Below are positions 1-6,951 of a stretch of 13,494 nt of DNA, in pieces. This stretch comes from an uncultured Bacillaceae bacterium (GTDB lineage: Bacteria > Bacillota > Bacilli > Bacillales > Cytobacillaceae), in the NCBI GenBank assembly GCA_937995745.1, contig CALKIU010000060.1, positions 1 to 13,494 of the forward strand, written 5' to 3'. The translations under genes were made by a program, and so were the position numbers. The first letter of the stretch is position 1, and each line of letters starts with the position of its first letter. The notes under the pieces are model-generated. The model searched no databases, was not told the origin of the DNA, and saw only the letters and a list, made by a program, of their open reading frames with translations.

Positions 1-316
1 AACGGAACGAAAGTGGACGTCCTCAGCGAATCCAACGGATGGGCGAAAGTCAAAGTCAACGGGAAAACGGGATACGTCAGCGCGCAGTATTTGAAAAGCA
101 ATAGCGGGAACAACAGCGGCGGAGGCAACACGGAAAAAGTCATCGCCACCAAATACGTTTCCGTCAACCCGGGCTCCAGCCTGAACCTCAGAAATGGGCC
201 GTCCACCAATGCCACGATTATCGGCAAACTGGCGAACGGAACGAAAGTGGACGTCCTCAGCGAATCCAACGGATGGGCGAAAATCAAAGTCAACGGGAAA
301 ACGGGATACGTCAGCA
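1..316 (+). repeat. Near-identical 82-bp copies within adjacent SH3 repeats
   Basis: Bases 1-82 and 235-316 match with one visible difference (AAAGTC versus AAAATC after the GGGCG). The period is 234 bp, or 78 codons, equal to one SH3 repeat plus linker. Identity drops abruptly after base 82/316. The other SH3 repeats in this gene are much more diverged at DNA level, so this pair reflects a recent duplication or gene conversion. Confidence 0.85.
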
Positions 317-2445
317 GCGCCTACCTGAAAAACACCATCAGTCCGCCGGCCACGGAAATCAAGTACGTCAACGTCAATCCCGGCTCCAACTTGAACTTGC
401 GAAAAGGACCGTCGGCCACAACCGAAATCATTGGCAAACTGCCGCGGGGAACGATGGTCACCGTCTATTCCGAAAAGAACGGCTGGGCGGAAGTGAAAGT
501 GAACGGAAAAGTCGGCTATGTCAGCACGGCCTTTTTGCAAAAAACCCATCCGGACAGCAAGCCGCAAGAACCGGCACCGCAGCCGGTCACCAAATACGTG
601 TCGGTCAACCCCGGTTCCAGCCTGAACTTGAGGAATGGACCGTCCACAAGCGCGGCGATTATCGGTTCACTGCCGAACGGAACGGCCGTCACCGTCTACT
701 CTGTCACAGGCGGCTGGGCCAAAGTGAAAGTTGACGGAAAAGAAGGATATGTCAGCACCGAATTCTTATCCGACAAAAAACCGGGTTCCGAAGTCGTCAC
801 GGAAGTGATGTACGTCAACGTCAACCCCGGTTCAAACTTGAATATGCGCAACAAACCTTCTTTAAACGGCTCGATCATTATTAAACTGGCGCGGGGCACC
901 GAGGTCGACGTTTACGAAATCAAGAACGGCTGGGCCAAAATCAAAGTCTACGGGCAAATCGGCTACGTCAGCGCCGAATATCTCTCCCCGACAAAACCGG
1001 GTACCGGCAGCAGCGAACCGCCGGCCGACAACCCCCATGACAAACCGGGCGGAAACGACGGCGGCAATGAGCAGCCGAACACCAATCCGGGCGATGGCAA
1101 CAACGGACAGCCGAATCCAAATCCCGGTGATAACGACGACGGATCCGGCAATGAACAGCCCAATCCGAACCCCGGTGGCAACGACAATGAACAACCCGGC
1201 CCGAATCCCGGGGATGATAACAACGAACAGCCAAATCCCGGGGATGATAACAATCAACCGAATCCCGGCGACGGTTCCTCCGAAGGGGACGTTGTCATTA
1301 AAATCGTCAATGTCAACCCCGGCTCGAACCTGAACATGCGCACCGGCCCGTCCACCAGCGCGGCCATCATCACAAGGCTTGCACCGGGCACGGAAGTCGT
1401 CGTCCATTATGAAAAAGACGGCTGGGCCTATGTCACGGCCAACGGACGCACCGGTTATGTGAGCACGCAATATTTAATCAATGCCCCGAAACAATCGGAT
1501 GAAACGCCTGATCATAGAATTAAGATCCAATATCAAGAGTACGACATCACTCTTGACGAGTTCCTGGCCATCCAATTGAAGGCCAATCCGCAAACGGACA
1601 AGAAGTACAACGTCTATATCCGGAGCGACGCCCTTTTGGTGGACAACCAGGCCAATCCGAAAAGCGGCATTGTGCAGGGCACGGGCTGGCGCGTGCGGGG
1701 CGGCCCGGGAACCGATTACTGGATTGTCGGCCAGGTGAATAACGGGCAAACGTTGACCATTCTCTCCGTCGTCAAAGGAAGCGACGGCTATGACTGGTAC
1801 CAGATTGATTTCAAAAAGACGTGGGTCAACGCGAGCCCCGAAGATGTCCGCTATTATCTCGATCCGGACAATTTTACGAAGTCGAAATCCGACTCCTTCC
1901 AGTTCTTGAAACTGTCCGCCCCGGCGAACATGGATCCGTTCGAATTGAATGAGCATATTCTGGCCGGAAAAGGAGCGCTGGAAGGGCACGGCGCCACCTT
2001 TGTCACCGCCGCCAAAAAGTACAATATTAATGAGATTTACTTAATCTCCCATGCCCTCCTGGAGACCGGCAACGGAAAATCGGCGCTGGCCCAGGGAGTG
2101 GAAATTTACGGCGTGACCGTCTACAACATGTACGGCATCGGGGCGACCGACGACGACCCGATTATCAACGGCGCCAAGTTTGCCTACCAAAACGGCTGGT
2201 TCACGCCGGAAGAAGCGATTATCGGCGGAGCGGAATACATTGCCCGCCGCTACATCCACGCCGGACAGGACACGCTTTACAAAATGAGGTGGAATCCGGC
2301 CGGCGCCGTGGCGTTCGGGGAAGCTGTCCACCAATACGCGACGGACATCGGCTGGGCCGCCAAGCAGGTGTACCGGATTTTCAGCTTGTACGAACTGCTG
2401 GAGACGTACGAAATCATTTTGGAAATTCCGAAATTCAAAGATTAA
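1..2445 (+). CDS. LytD-type SH3-repeat N-acetylglucosaminidase (5' truncated by window edge)
   Basis: This secreted peptidoglycan hydrolase should cleave glycan strands during wall turnover. The reading frame is open from base 1, inside an SH3 repeat, so the GTG at 13 is not the start and the signal peptide lies outside the window. Bacterial SH3 repeats (YVxVNPGSxLNxRxxPS...NGWAKVKVNGKxGYVS) lie at about nt 1-96 (partial), 148-330, 355-543, 586-771, 808-990 and 1300-1485. An Asn/Pro/Gly/Asp-rich linker (about 990-1295) with six NPGD/NPGG motifs separates repeats five and six. A divergent SH3-like segment (about 1681-1815) sits just before the catalytic part. The glucosaminidase (GH73) domain runs from about 1910 to 2430. 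Its HALLETGNG motif carries the likely catalytic Glu at 2062-2064, and YNMYGIG and the C-terminal HQYATDIGWA are present. The architecture recalls B. subtilis LytD from memory. An intrinsic terminator follows directly. The catalytic domain is roughly two-thirds identical by eye to the gene at 3473. Confidence 0.93.
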   Translation, partial: NGTKVDVLSESNGWAKVKVNGKTGYVSAQYLKSNSGNNSGGGNTEKVIATKYVSVNPGSSLNLRNGPSTNATIIGKLANGTKVDVLSESNGWAKIKVNGKTGYVSSAYLKNTISPPATEIKYVNVNPGSNLNLRKGPSATTEIIGKLPRGTMVTVYSEKNGWAEVKVNGKVGYVSTAFLQKTHPDSKPQEPAPQPVTKYVSVNPGSSLNLRNGPSTSAAIIGSLPNGTAVTVYSVTGGWAKVKVDGKEGYVSTEFLSDKKPGSEVVTEVMYVNVNPGSNLNMRNKPSLNGSIIIKLARGTEVDVYEIKNGWAKIKVYGQIGYVSAEYLSPTKPGTGSSEPPADNPHDKPGGNDGGNEQPNTNPGDGNNGQPNPNPGDNDDGSGNEQPNPNPGGNDNEQPGPNPGDDNNEQPNPGDDNNQPNPGDGSSEGDVVIKIVNVNPGSNLNMRTGPSTSAAIITRLAPGTEVVVHYEKDGWAYVTANGRTGYVSTQYLINAPKQSDETPDHRIKIQYQEYDITLDEFLAIQLKANPQTDKKYNVYIRSDALLVDNQANPKSGIVQGTGWRVRGGPGTDYWIVGQVNNGQTLTILSVVKGSDGYDWYQIDFKKTWVNASPEDVRYYLDPDNFTKSKSDSFQFLKLSAPANMDPFELNEHILAGKGALEGHGATFVTAAKKYNINEIYLISHALLETGNGKSALAQGVEIYGVTVYNMYGIGATDDDPIINGAKFAYQNGWFTPEEAIIGGAEYIARRYIHAGQDTLYKMRWNPAGAVAFGEAVHQYATDIGWAAKQVYRIFSLYELLETYEIILEIPKFKD
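1060..1280 (+). repeat. NPGD-encoding imperfect tandem repeats in the autolysin linker
   Basis: The segment repeats short units such as AATCCCGGGGATGATAACAA, encoding NEQPNPNPGDN-like runs of about 10-15 residues. All stay in frame. It forms a flexible, acidic, Pro/Asn-rich spacer between the fifth and sixth SH3 domains, so its length can probably vary between strains. Confidence 0.7.
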
Positions 2446-2456
2446 TCCGCTTCCGA

Positions 2457-2508
2457 CCCTTTTGCGCCGGTTTTTCGACACCCCTTTTCCGGCGCAAGAG
2501 GGTTTTTT
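2457..2508 (+). terminator. Intrinsic terminator of the first autolysin gene
   Basis: The arm CCCTTTTGCGCCGG (2457-2470) pairs with CCGGCGCAAGAGGG (2489-2502), 14 pairs with one G-U. The loop is 18 nt and six Ts follow (2503-2508). It starts 12 bases after the TAA at 2443-2445, so it ends the first autolysin transcript. Confidence 0.92.
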
Positions 2509-2866
2509 CGTTTGCCGGCGGGTTGGCCCCAAGCCCGCAAGGGCGAAATTTGGACGGCGCGGAACAGGTTGGGGGTGGGAAACGGGGGCCCGCTGGCCGA
2601 TTTTTCCAAAAAATTGCTTTGCGACGGGTTTTGACAAAAATTTTCTTCAAATTTTGCCAATGTGGGCCTATCATTATGATTAGATAGTCTTGTTGAATCA
2701 TTGTTTTGCGGCCGGCGAGGCGGAAGTCGGCGGATTTGCGGCGGTTTTTTTCGCCACGTTTTGACAAATTATAATGGAAAAGCGATTTTTGTCGAATGAA
2801 TAGTTTTGCAAAAAATGTCCGCGGGGCGAATTTTTTCGGACTATGATATAAAGGGGTTTTGGTGTT
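2509..2866. other. Intergenic region with possible promoter for the small ORF
   Basis: No credible gene of normal size is visible here. TTTTGACAAA occurs twice (near 2629-2638 and 2759-2768). The second copy runs into a perfect TATAAT at 2770-2775, whose -35 position holds only a T-run. ATCATTATGAT near 2680-2690 is a short palindrome of the kind seen in operators, but it is too short to assign. If the TATAAT is used, the small ORF at 2867 would have a leader of about 85 bases. Confidence 0.4.
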
Positions 2867-3010
2867 ATGTGGTGGTGGATTTTTTTGTTTGTTTTGTTTG
2901 TTGTTCTTGTGTATGCGGTGGAAAGGTGGAATGAGTCGCTCTGGGAGAAAGCTGTCAACGGCGCCGATTTGAGCCGGATTTTCCGTTTTTTGAAGAAGAA
3001 AGGGGAATGA
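2867..3010 (+). CDS. Possible small single-span membrane protein (47 aa)
   Basis: ATG at 2867 opens a 47-codon frame ending in TGA at 3008-3010. The predicted protein starts MWWWIFLFVLFVVLVYAV, a Trp-capped hydrophobic stretch of about 18 residues. A charged, amphipathic tail follows (ERWNESLWEK and RIFRFLKKKGE at the end). This is one membrane span with a likely cytosolic basic tail. A purine-rich AAAGGGG (2850-2856) lies 10 bases upstream as a plausible ribosome binding site, and a perfect TATAAT lies further up at 2770-2775. I do not recognise a family; it is not a clear CydX/CydS or AcrZ look-alike. It sits between two autolysin genes, which could be coincidence. The protein-like layout supports it; the short length makes it uncertain. 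Confidence 0.5.
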   Translation: MWWWIFLFVLFVVLVYAVERWNESLWEKAVNGADLSRIFRFLKKKGE

Positions 3011-3022
3011 GCGGATAGATGT

Positions 3023-3049
3023 GAGGCGCGGGATGCCCTCTTTTTTTTT
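3023..3049 (+). terminator. Weak terminator-like hairpin after the small ORF
   Basis: GAGG (3023-3026) can pair with CCTC (3037-3040), or GGG with CCC around ATG, followed directly by nine Ts (3041-3049). The stem is short, but the T-run and the position 13 bases after the small ORF's stop fit a terminator. Confidence 0.35.
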
Positions 3050-3472
3050 CGTTTTGATATAGGGGAAGCGCCTTATTTTTTTGCTGTTGGCGGTTTTTCC
3101 TTTTCTGTTCCTGTGATGTATCATTTTTCCAACCGGTGTTTTCCGCAATTTTTTCTCACAAAAAGTACCGCACTATTCCCGCAATTTTTCATAATTTTTT
3201 CAAATTTGCTCCCATTTTGGTGCCAATTTAGGTTCATTTTGTCATTTTATTGGATTTTTTGTTAAGATTGATAGTTTATTACATTAATAGGGTTTGTTAA
3301 AAAATCTGTTAATGTATAGAAATTTGTAACTTTTAGTTATTATAAAATGATAGTTTTGTAACAATTTGTAACCATTGAAATAATATTTTATGATAGAATA
3401 CTCATGAATTTGCTAATTTTCATTAATTTATACCAAACAACTTAATAAACTACTAATTGTAGGGTGGTAGTG
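3050..3472 (+). promoter_or_regulatory. AT-rich promoter region of the second autolysin, with TGTWAH hexamers
   Basis: This stretch has no gene and is strikingly AT-rich from about 3120, unlike its flanks. On the plus strand it holds TGTWAH hexamers at 3260-3265, 3295-3300, 3307-3312, 3325-3330, 3357-3362 and 3367-3372, and one inverted copy (ATTACA, 3278-3283). The essential Bacillus wall regulator WalR binds two TGTWAH half-sites separated by 5 bases (established knowledge). Here the close pairs are separated by 6 (3295/3307) and 4 (3357/3367), so the match is imperfect. The last pair overlaps the likely -35 element. Wall-stress control of an autolysin is biologically expected, so WalR control is plausible but unproven. 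Confidence 0.45.
3366..3394 (+). promoter_or_regulatory. Probable SigA-type promoter of the second autolysin
   Basis: TTGTAA (3366-3371) and TATGAT (3389-3394) are separated by 17 bases, giving 4/6 and 5/6 matches to the consensus. Transcription would start near 3401, leaving a leader of about 70 bases. The -35 lies inside the TGTAAC direct repeat. Confidence 0.5.
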
Positions 3473-5431
3473 ATGAAGAAGAAAGTGATTATTCCCGGTT
3501 TATTTCTCGCTGTGCTGTCAACCCCTGCTTTTGAAAAAGCCGTCGAAGCTGCAGAGATAGACACACCAGCGGCGCAAGAGGTACCGGCTTCTGTGGAGGA
3601 TTACATTGATCACGCCAAATCTTTCTTGAGGATTTACAGCAATCCTGCCGGGGAATCGAAAATCCTTCCCATACTAACGAAAGAGAATGAAGGAAAGAAA
3701 GATTCCAAGAATGATGGCAAGAATAATGCCAAGAATGATGGCAAATCCAAGAATGATGCCAAGAAAGATGCTCCTCCACAGCAAAAGGCCGGGGTTGAGA
3801 AAACAGCAAACGACAATGGCAGCAAAGCTCCCGCAAACAAAGACAAGGACGGACAAAAAGCCACAGTCAACAACAACCGGGGCAATCAAGCGAAACCGGA
3901 CAACAAGGCTTCCGGCGGGAACGCCTCCACCGGTCAATCACAAACGGCTCCCAAGCCTGTCACGAAGTATGTCAATGTTGACAGCGGCTCTAATTTGAAC
4001 GTCCGAAAAGAACCGTCCACCAATGCTGCCGTTGTTGACAAGCTGCCGAGGGGAACCGCCGTCAGCGTCATTTCGGAAAATAACGGCTGGGCCAAAGTCA
4101 AAGCCAACGGCATCGAAGGCTATGTCAGGAGGGAATATTTGAGCGAGCAAAAAATCGCTCCGGTGACTCCGGCAAAACCGAAAAATCCGGAACCGAAACC
4201 CAATCCCAAGCCTGTCACGAAGTATGTCAATGTCAACCCTGATTCCAGCCTGTTATTGAGAGACAAACCTTCGAAAGACGCGGCGGTCATCAGCAGATTG
4301 TCAAGGGGAACAAAGGTCACTGTCTACTCTGAAAGCAACGGATGGGCTAAAGTAAAAGCAAACGGGAAAGATGGCTATGTCAGCGCACAATATCTTTCTT
4401 CTTCACAGCCATCAGCACAGACAAAACCAACAACAAAGTACGTCAACGTGGATCCCGGTTCCTATTTGAATATGCGGACCGGTCCGTCGACCAGCCATTC
4501 TGTCGTGAGCAAACTGGCCAGGGGAACGAAGGTAACGGTTCAATCCGAGCAGAACGGCTGGGCCAAAGTTTCTGCCAACGGCAAGACTGGATATGTCAAC
4601 GCAAAATATTTGTCCAGCACCCAGGTGAAAAACACCGCAACAAAAGTAACCAATAATGCTACGAAGCAACCGGCCGAGAAAAAACCGGCCCCGAAAACGG
4701 GCGTGTTATCCGGCAATGTGAAGACCGTTTACAAAACGTATGGCATTTCTTTGGACAGGCTCACGAACATTCAAATGAAAGTGAAGCCGCAAAAACTTGC
4801 CGGAGGAAAATGGGTGGGCGCCAGCTGGGGAGATGTCCGCTACTACTTGAATCCGGCCAATTTTGTCAATAATCCGGCCGATTCGTTGCAGTTCTTGAAA
4901 CTGTCGGCTCCGGCGAACTTGAATGCCGCTGAAGTGAATGCGAAGATTTTGAAAGGAAAGGGCATCCTTGAAGGCAAGGCGCAAGCTTTCATTGATGCTG
5001 CGAAGAAATACGGCGTCAATGAAATGTACTTAATCGCCCACGCCCTGTTGGAGACGGGCAACGGCAAATCTGCCCTCGCCCAAGGGGTTAAGGTGAACGG
5101 CAAAACGGTCTACAACATGTATGGCATCGGAGCGAAAGACGGAAGTTCCGGCTCCAACGGCGCTCAACGCGCTTACAAGGAAGGCTGGTTCAGTCCGGAA
5201 GCGGCCATTATCGGCGGTGCGAAGTTCATTGCCGAGAAGTATATCCATGCCGGACAAGACACCCTTTATAAGATGAGGTGGAATCCGGCAGGCGCGGCAG
5301 CCAATGGAGTCGCCACTCATCAGTATGCCACTGACATCGCTTGGGCCGTTAAACAGTCGAGAATCATTTATCAATGGACCAAGCTGATTAACAATTACAA
5401 CTTCACATTGGAAATTCCGAGATACCAGTAA
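3473..5431 (+). CDS. LytD-type SH3-repeat N-acetylglucosaminidase (second paralogue, complete)
   Basis: This secreted autolysin has 652 residues from ATG 3473. That start is preferred over GTG at 3464 or 3470 because AGGGTGG (3461-3467) lies 5 bases upstream and the protein then begins with MKKK plus a hydrophobic stretch (signal peptide, probable cleavage near VEA-AE, about residue 26). Residues 74-103 are KNDGK-type repeats in a Lys/Asn/Asp-rich spacer that extends to about 160. Three SH3 repeats start at about residues 164, 249 and 321. The GH73 glucosaminidase domain covers about 460-650, with HALLETGNG (likely catalytic Glu527, codon 5051-5053) and YNMYGIG. It lacks the SH3-like insert found before the catalytic domain of the upstream paralogue: VKPQ is followed almost directly by GDVRYYLNP. 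It should hydrolyse peptidoglycan glycan strands outside the membrane. No T-run terminator directly follows the stop. Confidence 0.95.
   Translation: MKKKVIIPGLFLAVLSTPAFEKAVEAAEIDTPAAQEVPASVEDYIDHAKSFLRIYSNPAGESKILPILTKENEGKKDSKNDGKNNAKNDGKSKNDAKKDAPPQQKAGVEKTANDNGSKAPANKDKDGQKATVNNNRGNQAKPDNKASGGNASTGQSQTAPKPVTKYVNVDSGSNLNVRKEPSTNAAVVDKLPRGTAVSVISENNGWAKVKANGIEGYVRREYLSEQKIAPVTPAKPKNPEPKPNPKPVTKYVNVNPDSSLLLRDKPSKDAAVISRLSRGTKVTVYSESNGWAKVKANGKDGYVSAQYLSSSQPSAQTKPTTKYVNVDPGSYLNMRTGPSTSHSVVSKLARGTKVTVQSEQNGWAKVSANGKTGYVNAKYLSSTQVKNTATKVTNNATKQPAEKKPAPKTGVLSGNVKTVYKTYGISLDRLTNIQMKVKPQKLAGGKWVGASWGDVRYYLNPANFVNNPADSLQFLKLSAPANLNAAEVNAKILKGKGILEGKAQAFIDAAKKYGVNEMYLIAHALLETGNGKSALAQGVKVNGKTVYNMYGIGAKDGSSGSNGAQRAYKEGWFSPEAAIIGGAKFIAEKYIHAGQDTLYKMRWNPAGAAANGVATHQYATDIAWAVKQSRIIYQWTKLINNYNFTLEIPRYQ
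3700..3770 (+). repeat. 12-bp-periodic AAGAATGATGGC repeats
   Basis: AAGAATGATGGC-like units recur in frame and encode KNDGK/KNDAK runs in the linker after the signal peptide. The result is a basic, unstructured wall-spanning spacer, and its repeat nature makes length change by slippage likely. Confidence 0.65.
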
Positions 5432-5449
5432 CAGGTGCATCCGGGTTTT

Positions 5450-5569
5450 TTCCGTTGTTTGGCGGTTGAACAGGGTTGCTTCCGCTGTTTGGCGGGCGAG
5501 CACGGTTTCTTCCGCTGTTTGGCGGGTAGACCGAGTTTCTTCCGCAGTTTAACGGTTGGGCCGGATGCG
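5450..5569 (+). repeat. 30-bp minisatellite, four units
   Basis: Four units of exactly 30 bp start at 5450, 5480, 5510 and 5540. Each begins TTCCG(C/T)(T/A)GTTT followed by GGCGG or a variant; the fourth is the most diverged. It begins 18 bases after the autolysin stop. A plus-strand frame reads FFRCLA-type decapeptides, but it has no ribosome binding site and the frame soon becomes featureless, so I treat it as non-coding. Confidence 0.8.
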
Positions 5570-5593
5570 CGGCAGGAAAGGTGTCATAAGGAG

Positions 5594-5652
5594 GGCATCC
5601 GCAGACTTGCGGATGCCGACCGATTGTTCAATCGGCCGGGGTGTTCCGGCCG
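5594..5652 (+). other. Cluster of three hairpins
   Basis: GGCATCCGCA (5594-5603) pairs perfectly with TGCGGATGCC (5608-5617) around a 4-base loop. CCGATTG (5620-5626) pairs with CAATCGG (5629-5635). CGGCCGG (5633-5639) pairs with CCGGCCG (5646-5652). The second and third overlap, so they exclude each other. No T-run follows, so they are not classic terminators, though they could stabilise the 3' end of the autolysin mRNA. AAGGAGG at 5588-5594 has no properly spaced start codon. Confidence 0.6.
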
Positions 5653-5689
5653 TGCAGGCGTTATTATTCCTCTGCGGCCGTGAATGGGG

Positions 5690-5880
5690 CGCGGTTAAGG
5701 AGGCAGTGGCAATTTTGGCTGTGCCCATTCATTATGGGTGCGGTTGAAGTTGCGGCCGTGGCTGAAGTTGTGCCGGTCGTGGGAGCGGCTCAGGAAGCTG
5801 TCGTAATTGTCCCGCTGCGCCCGTGATTGTAGTAGCGGCTGAGGTTGTGACTGCCGGTCGTGGGAACGGCCGTGGAGACG
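5690..5880. repeat. Imperfect 81-bp duplication in a low-complexity region
   Basis: TGCCGGTCGTGGGAGCGGCT (5771-5790) recurs with two changes at 5852-5871, 81 bases away, and the flanks (GGCTGARGTTG) also match. The minus strand has an open stretch of about 60 codons containing two SHDR motifs and Ser/His/Arg/Asn-rich sequence, starting just after a TAA and lacking any ATG. It could be a decayed fragment of a low-complexity gene such as a coat protein, or chance. No intact gene is supported. Confidence 0.5.
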
Positions 5881-5987
5881 TTATCGAAAAATCCCGTTTG
5901 CTAGAGGTGTTTGGGATATGGCAATCGATTTCTGGAGCGAGGTTCAAATACGTGCCCGCTCTTTTTTCTTTCTCTAAAAAGATTTTT

Positions 5988-6026
5988 CATCCATGGTTGC
6001 GTTCAGTTTGATCATGGATGTTTTTT
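5988..6026 (+). terminator. Intrinsic terminator on the + strand
   Basis: CATCCATG (5988-5995) pairs with CATGGATG (6013-6020) around a 17-base loop, followed by six Ts (6021-6026). It is the first good plus-strand terminator after the second autolysin, about 560 bases downstream of its stop. It may end that transcript or an unseen short RNA. Confidence 0.6.
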
Positions 6027-6095
6027 GTTTGCGGGAATGGATTATCTAGAAATGCCGGGGTGAGAATATGAATTATGGAAAAGGACGTGCAGGGT

Positions 6096-6108
6096 GACCA
6101 CAGTGGTC
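6096..6108. other. Palindrome GACCAC-A-GTGGTC at the left edge of the hairpin array
   Basis: A perfect 6+1+6 palindrome lies just before the first array unit. A related CCAC-G-GTGG palindrome recurs near 6148-6156 inside the first unit, so the left edge of the array carries a diverged version of its own. Confidence 0.55.
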
Positions 6109-6112
6109 AGGG

Positions 6113-6725
6113 TTGAGGACAAATTCTGGATTAGAGCGGCCGGCTGTCCACGGTGGTCGGAGCTGAGGGCAAACTCTGGAATCGGGCAGGCGCTCTGTTC
6201 TAATAGGCCAGCTGAAGACATTTCTCCAAAATAGGGGCCAATTTTGTTCTCGGAATTCCGAGCTAAAGACAATTCTCGCCAAAAGAGGGAGCGATTTGTC
6301 TTCAGTTACCCGATCTGAAGACAGTTCTCTCCAAAAAAGAGGACGATTTGTCCTCAGTTACACAATCTGAAGACAGTTCTCTCCAAAAAAGAGGCGATTT
6401 GTCTTCAGTTACCCGATCTGAAGACAGTTCTCTCCAAAAAAGAGGCGATTTGTCTTCAGTTACTCGATCTGAAGACAATTTTCCTCGAAAAAGAGGAAGC
6501 TTTGTCCTCAGTTACTCGATCTGAAGACAATTTCCCTCGAAAAAGAGGAAGCTTTGTCCTCAGTTACTCGATCTGAAGACAATTTCCCCCGAAAGAGAAG
6601 ACGGTTTGTCCTCAGTTACTCAATCTGAAGACAATTCCCGCCGAAATAGAAGCCGATCTGTCCTCAGTCACTTAAAACGGAGCGGTTTTCCACGATTTTG
6701 TCTTCAGATGACTACTCTGAGGACA
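6113..6725. repeat. Tandem array of about twelve hairpin-forming 49-52 bp units
   Basis: Left arms CTGAAGACA or close variants start at 6113, 6163, 6212, 6263, 6315, 6367, 6418, 6469, 6521, 6573 and 6625, then again at 6717 (CTGAGGACA). From 6263 each unit has a right arm TGTC(T/C)TCAG about 24-25 bases further on, followed by a 9-base linker TTACYCGAT or similar. Arms pair perfectly at 6367/6400 and 6418/6451, and with one mismatch where TGTCCTCAG occurs. Several units hold an inner stem (TTCCTC-GAAAAA-GAGGAA). The left three units are degenerate. The array lies in the gap between converging genes, past a plus-strand terminator and before a minus-strand one. The period is not a multiple of three and no frame stays open, so it is non-coding. 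There are no unique spacers, so it is not a CRISPR array. Confidence 0.93.
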
Positions 6726-6727
6726 AT

Positions 6728-6767
6728 GGGACATGGGGATGGGACATGGGGATAGGTTCCGCGTCCC
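6728..6767. repeat. REP-like GGGACA element
   Basis: GGGACATGGGGAT occurs twice in tandem (6728-6740, 6741-6753). It continues as AGGTTCCGCGTCCC to 6767, so GGGAC and GTCCC close an inverted repeat. The same core recurs at 6968-6993. Dispersed GGGACA..GGGGACAGG motifs in bacterial intergenic regions have been linked to REP elements mobilised by RAYT/TnpA_REP transposases (family knowledge). No transposase is visible here. It abuts the right end of the hairpin array. Confidence 0.6.
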
Positions 6768-6851
6768 AGCGAATAGAATCAAACCGATCCCCATAAAACA
6801 ACCTAAAGAATTTTTCCAAATAATGCCTGTTTTCCGCTTTATAAACCTAAT

Positions 6852-6881
6852 AAAAAAAAGCGCGGGCCAAAATGCCCGCGC
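6852..6881 (-). terminator. Intrinsic terminator of the minus-strand gene
   Basis: On the minus strand GCGCGGGC (6881-6874) pairs perfectly with GCCCGCGC (6867-6860) around a 6-base loop, followed by eight Ts (6859-6852). It lies about 115 bases after the stop of the 6997-7533 gene, beyond the REP-like insertion. Confidence 0.9.
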
Positions 6882-6951
6882 AAATCTTTTTCCAAAAAAC
6901 CTTGTTCCTCTAGCAACTCTTCAAAAAATCGACAGACTTCCGCGGCCCACC

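Noticed and set aside
13..15. GTG as start of the first autolysin
   Set aside because: The frame continues upstream to base 1 with SH3-repeat sequence matching bases 235-246, so the gene begins outside the window.
862..1470. Long open frames antisense to the autolysin linker and to the helicase
   Set aside because: They are mirror frames of repetitive GC-rich coding DNA, without ribosome binding sites or recognisable domains.
5435..5683. 82-codon frame over the 30-bp minisatellite
   Set aside because: No ribosome binding site, and Cys/Arg/Phe decapeptides simply mirror the DNA repeat.
6113..6725. CRISPR array
   Set aside because: Units are similar along their whole 49-52 bp, with no unique spacers of constant length, and no cas genes are present.
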